Assembly: GCA_045642205.1 (NCBI GenBank)
Contig: JAZUIK010000004.1
Coordinates: forward strand, 1-58,284
Direction of reading: 5' to 3'
DNA: 58,284 nucleotides
Source of the DNA: RUG760 sp045642205
GTDB lineage: Bacteria; Bacillota; Clostridia; Lachnospirales; Bianqueaceae
Shown here: positions 57,742 to 58,284 of the stretch, piece by piece
How positions within the stretch are numbered: position 1 is the stretch's first letter
Layout of the letters: each line of letters begins with the position of its first letter
Made by a program: the position numbers and the translations under genes
Notes under the pieces: model-generated
The model's database searches: none
Told to the model about the DNA's origin: nothing
Seen by the model: the letters and a program-made list of their open reading frames with translations, nothing else

Positions 57742-57996
57742 ATGGCAAGAGTAATCAATAAAGAAACGTTGAATCAGAAGATCGAAAAAGCAGAACAGGA
57801 AGTAGCGAAGGCGAAACGAAACTATGATGCAGCGACGGCGGAGTTAAAGAAACTGTTGGATAAAAGAGATGCTTTGAGATCAAAGGAACTCCTGCAAGTG
57901 GTAGCAGAGAGCCCGTTAAGTTACGAAGAGATTCTTGGAATTATTCAAAGTGCAGGCCAGAAGAAGACGACCTGCGAGGAAGAAGACAACGAGTAA
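57742..57996 (+). CDS. Small coiled-coil protein accompanying the transposase
   Basis: An 84-residue charged protein. Residues 8-50 form a heptad-like coiled coil (KIEKAEQEVAKAKRNYDAAT then AELKKLLDKRDAL). A short acidic C-terminal tail follows LSYEEILGIIQSAG. It begins 13 bases after the transposase stop and shares its codon use, so it probably belongs to the insertion sequence and could be a transposition accessory protein; small coiled-coil genes with similar wording are common next to clostridial mobile-element genes. Confidence 0.75.
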   Translation: MARVINKETLNQKIEKAEQEVAKAKRNYDAATAELKKLLDKRDALRSKELLQVVAESPLSYEEILGIIQSAGQKKTTCEEEDNE

Positions 57997-58001
57997 AAAC
58001 A

Positions 58002-58028
58002 GAGCTCTTTCCGACGTGGAAAGAGCTC
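58002..58028 (+). terminator. Terminator behind the insertion sequence genes
   Basis: GAGCTCTTTCC (58002-58012) and GGAAAGAGCTC (58018-58028), loop GACGT, followed by AAATCTTTTT. Confidence 0.85.
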
Positions 58029-58093
58029 AAATCTTTTTAGGCGTAAAAAACTCAGGAAGTTGACAGTAGACGATAGAGTGCTGCTTTTCCAAT

Positions 58094-58284
58094 AACGGAT
58101 CATACAGGGGATCTAGTGTGTGGTATCCGTTCGCTTTTTACTATGGTTTTCCATGAAAACGGATACAGTGGCATGGGAGGTGCTCTTTGATCCGTTCGGA
58201 CCCTTGGATCCGAACGGATACAATTCTCCATTTTTTCACTATGATCCGTTACGCACTTGAGGTAGTGGAATCTCCAACGGATCA
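58094..58284. repeat. Array of alternating AACGGAT / ATCCGTT heptamers
   Basis: No gene is seen after 58029. The heptamer AACGGAT occurs at 58094, 58158, 58213 and 58276, and its complement ATCCGTT at 58125, 58190 and 58244, strictly alternating. Start spacings are 31, 33, 32, 23, 31 and 32. This makes three hairpin-capable units of 38-39 bases (58094-58131, 58158-58196, 58213-58250) whose inner sequences differ, and the start of a fourth cut by the window end. The role is unknown. Confidence 0.8.

Larger units (their letters stand above)
56040..58028 (+). mobile_element. IS1634-like insertion sequence, ends not resolved
   Basis: The unit spans at least the transposase, the small coiled-coil gene and the downstream terminator. 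The left boundary probably lies between 55913 and 55950 and includes the hairpin and promoter. The right boundary is somewhere after 58028. No clear terminal inverted repeat or target duplication was found by reading. Confidence 0.7.

Noticed and set aside
55913..58093. Terminal inverted repeats of the insertion sequence
   Set aside because: Sequence around 55930-55950 and after 58029 was compared by eye; only a weak similarity in direct orientation (near ACTCAGAAAAG and ACTCAGGAAG) was seen, not inverted repeats.
58094..58284. CRISPR array
   Set aside because: Repeats are only seven bases, alternate in orientation and lie at 23-33 base steps. CRISPR repeats are longer direct repeats with uniform spacers, and no cas gene is near.
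1..58284. tRNA, rRNA or known riboswitch genes
   Set aside because: No T-loop consensus with a cloverleaf, no rRNA stretches and no recognisable riboswitch core were found in the gaps.

Overview
The window reads as chromosomal DNA of an anaerobic, fermentative, low-to-mid GC Bacillota, most likely class Clostridia and close to Lachnospiraceae. The reasons are strong AAGGAGG-type ribosome sites, sigma-A-like promoters with 17-base spacing, a clostridial-type cellobiose phosphorylase, a 2-hydroxyacyl-CoA-dehydratase-type activator, a superoxide-reductase-like domain, several FMN/Fe-S flavoproteins and no visible respiratory chain. All functions are assigned by reading the sequence; no database search was run.

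Layout. 1-2.3 kb: a PatB/MalY-type aminotransferase cut by the window edge and a C69 dipeptidase (minus strand). 2.7-9.5 kb: a complete F-type ATP synthase operon, atpI-B-E-F-H-A-G-D-C. Its c subunit carries a two-carboxylate ion site that suggests Na+ coupling, and its epsilon subunit lacks the C-terminal helices. 9.6-15.1 kb: an unusual metalloenzyme cluster with a CooC-like ATPase, two HgdA/HgdB-fold Fe-S proteins, an HgdC-type activator, a 55-residue membrane peptide and a free-standing protein resembling the middle domain of acetyl-CoA synthase. I regard this as the best candidate for an undescribed system. 15.2-24.8 kb: a beta-glucoside locus with cellobiose phosphorylase, a LacI-type regulator with two matching operators, an ABC importer without its ATPase, and a GH2 enzyme.

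24.9-35.5 kb: a lipoprotein with two cystatin-like repeats, a nitroreductase, a three-gene unit (protease-less Lon-like ATPase, phosphodiester-glycosidase-domain protein, membrane-anchored unknown), argG behind three ARG-box-like sites, a serine hydrolase, a double-flavodoxin fusion and a nucleoside hydrolase. 35.6-49.7 kb: a small membrane protein, an NhaC antiporter, two GH18 proteins without signal peptides, an HTH regulator fused to a desulfoferrodoxin-like domain beside an FNT channel, a DUF218 protein, an M81/MlrC metalloprotein, an acetyltransferase, a HAD phosphatase, a flavoprotein-SCP2-membrane fusion and a GH36/raffinose-synthase-like enzyme. 49.7-52.8 kb: an ArsC/Spx-like protein, an FAD oxidoreductase and a double GNAT protein.

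52.8-58.3 kb looks different: AT-richer lipoprotein, methyltransferase and DUF4143 ATPase genes, then an IS1634-type transposase with a small coiled-coil partner gene, and finally a non-coding array in which the heptamer AACGGAT and its complement alternate strictly seven times up to the window end. Genes are punctuated by many strong hairpin terminators, several bidirectional between convergent genes.
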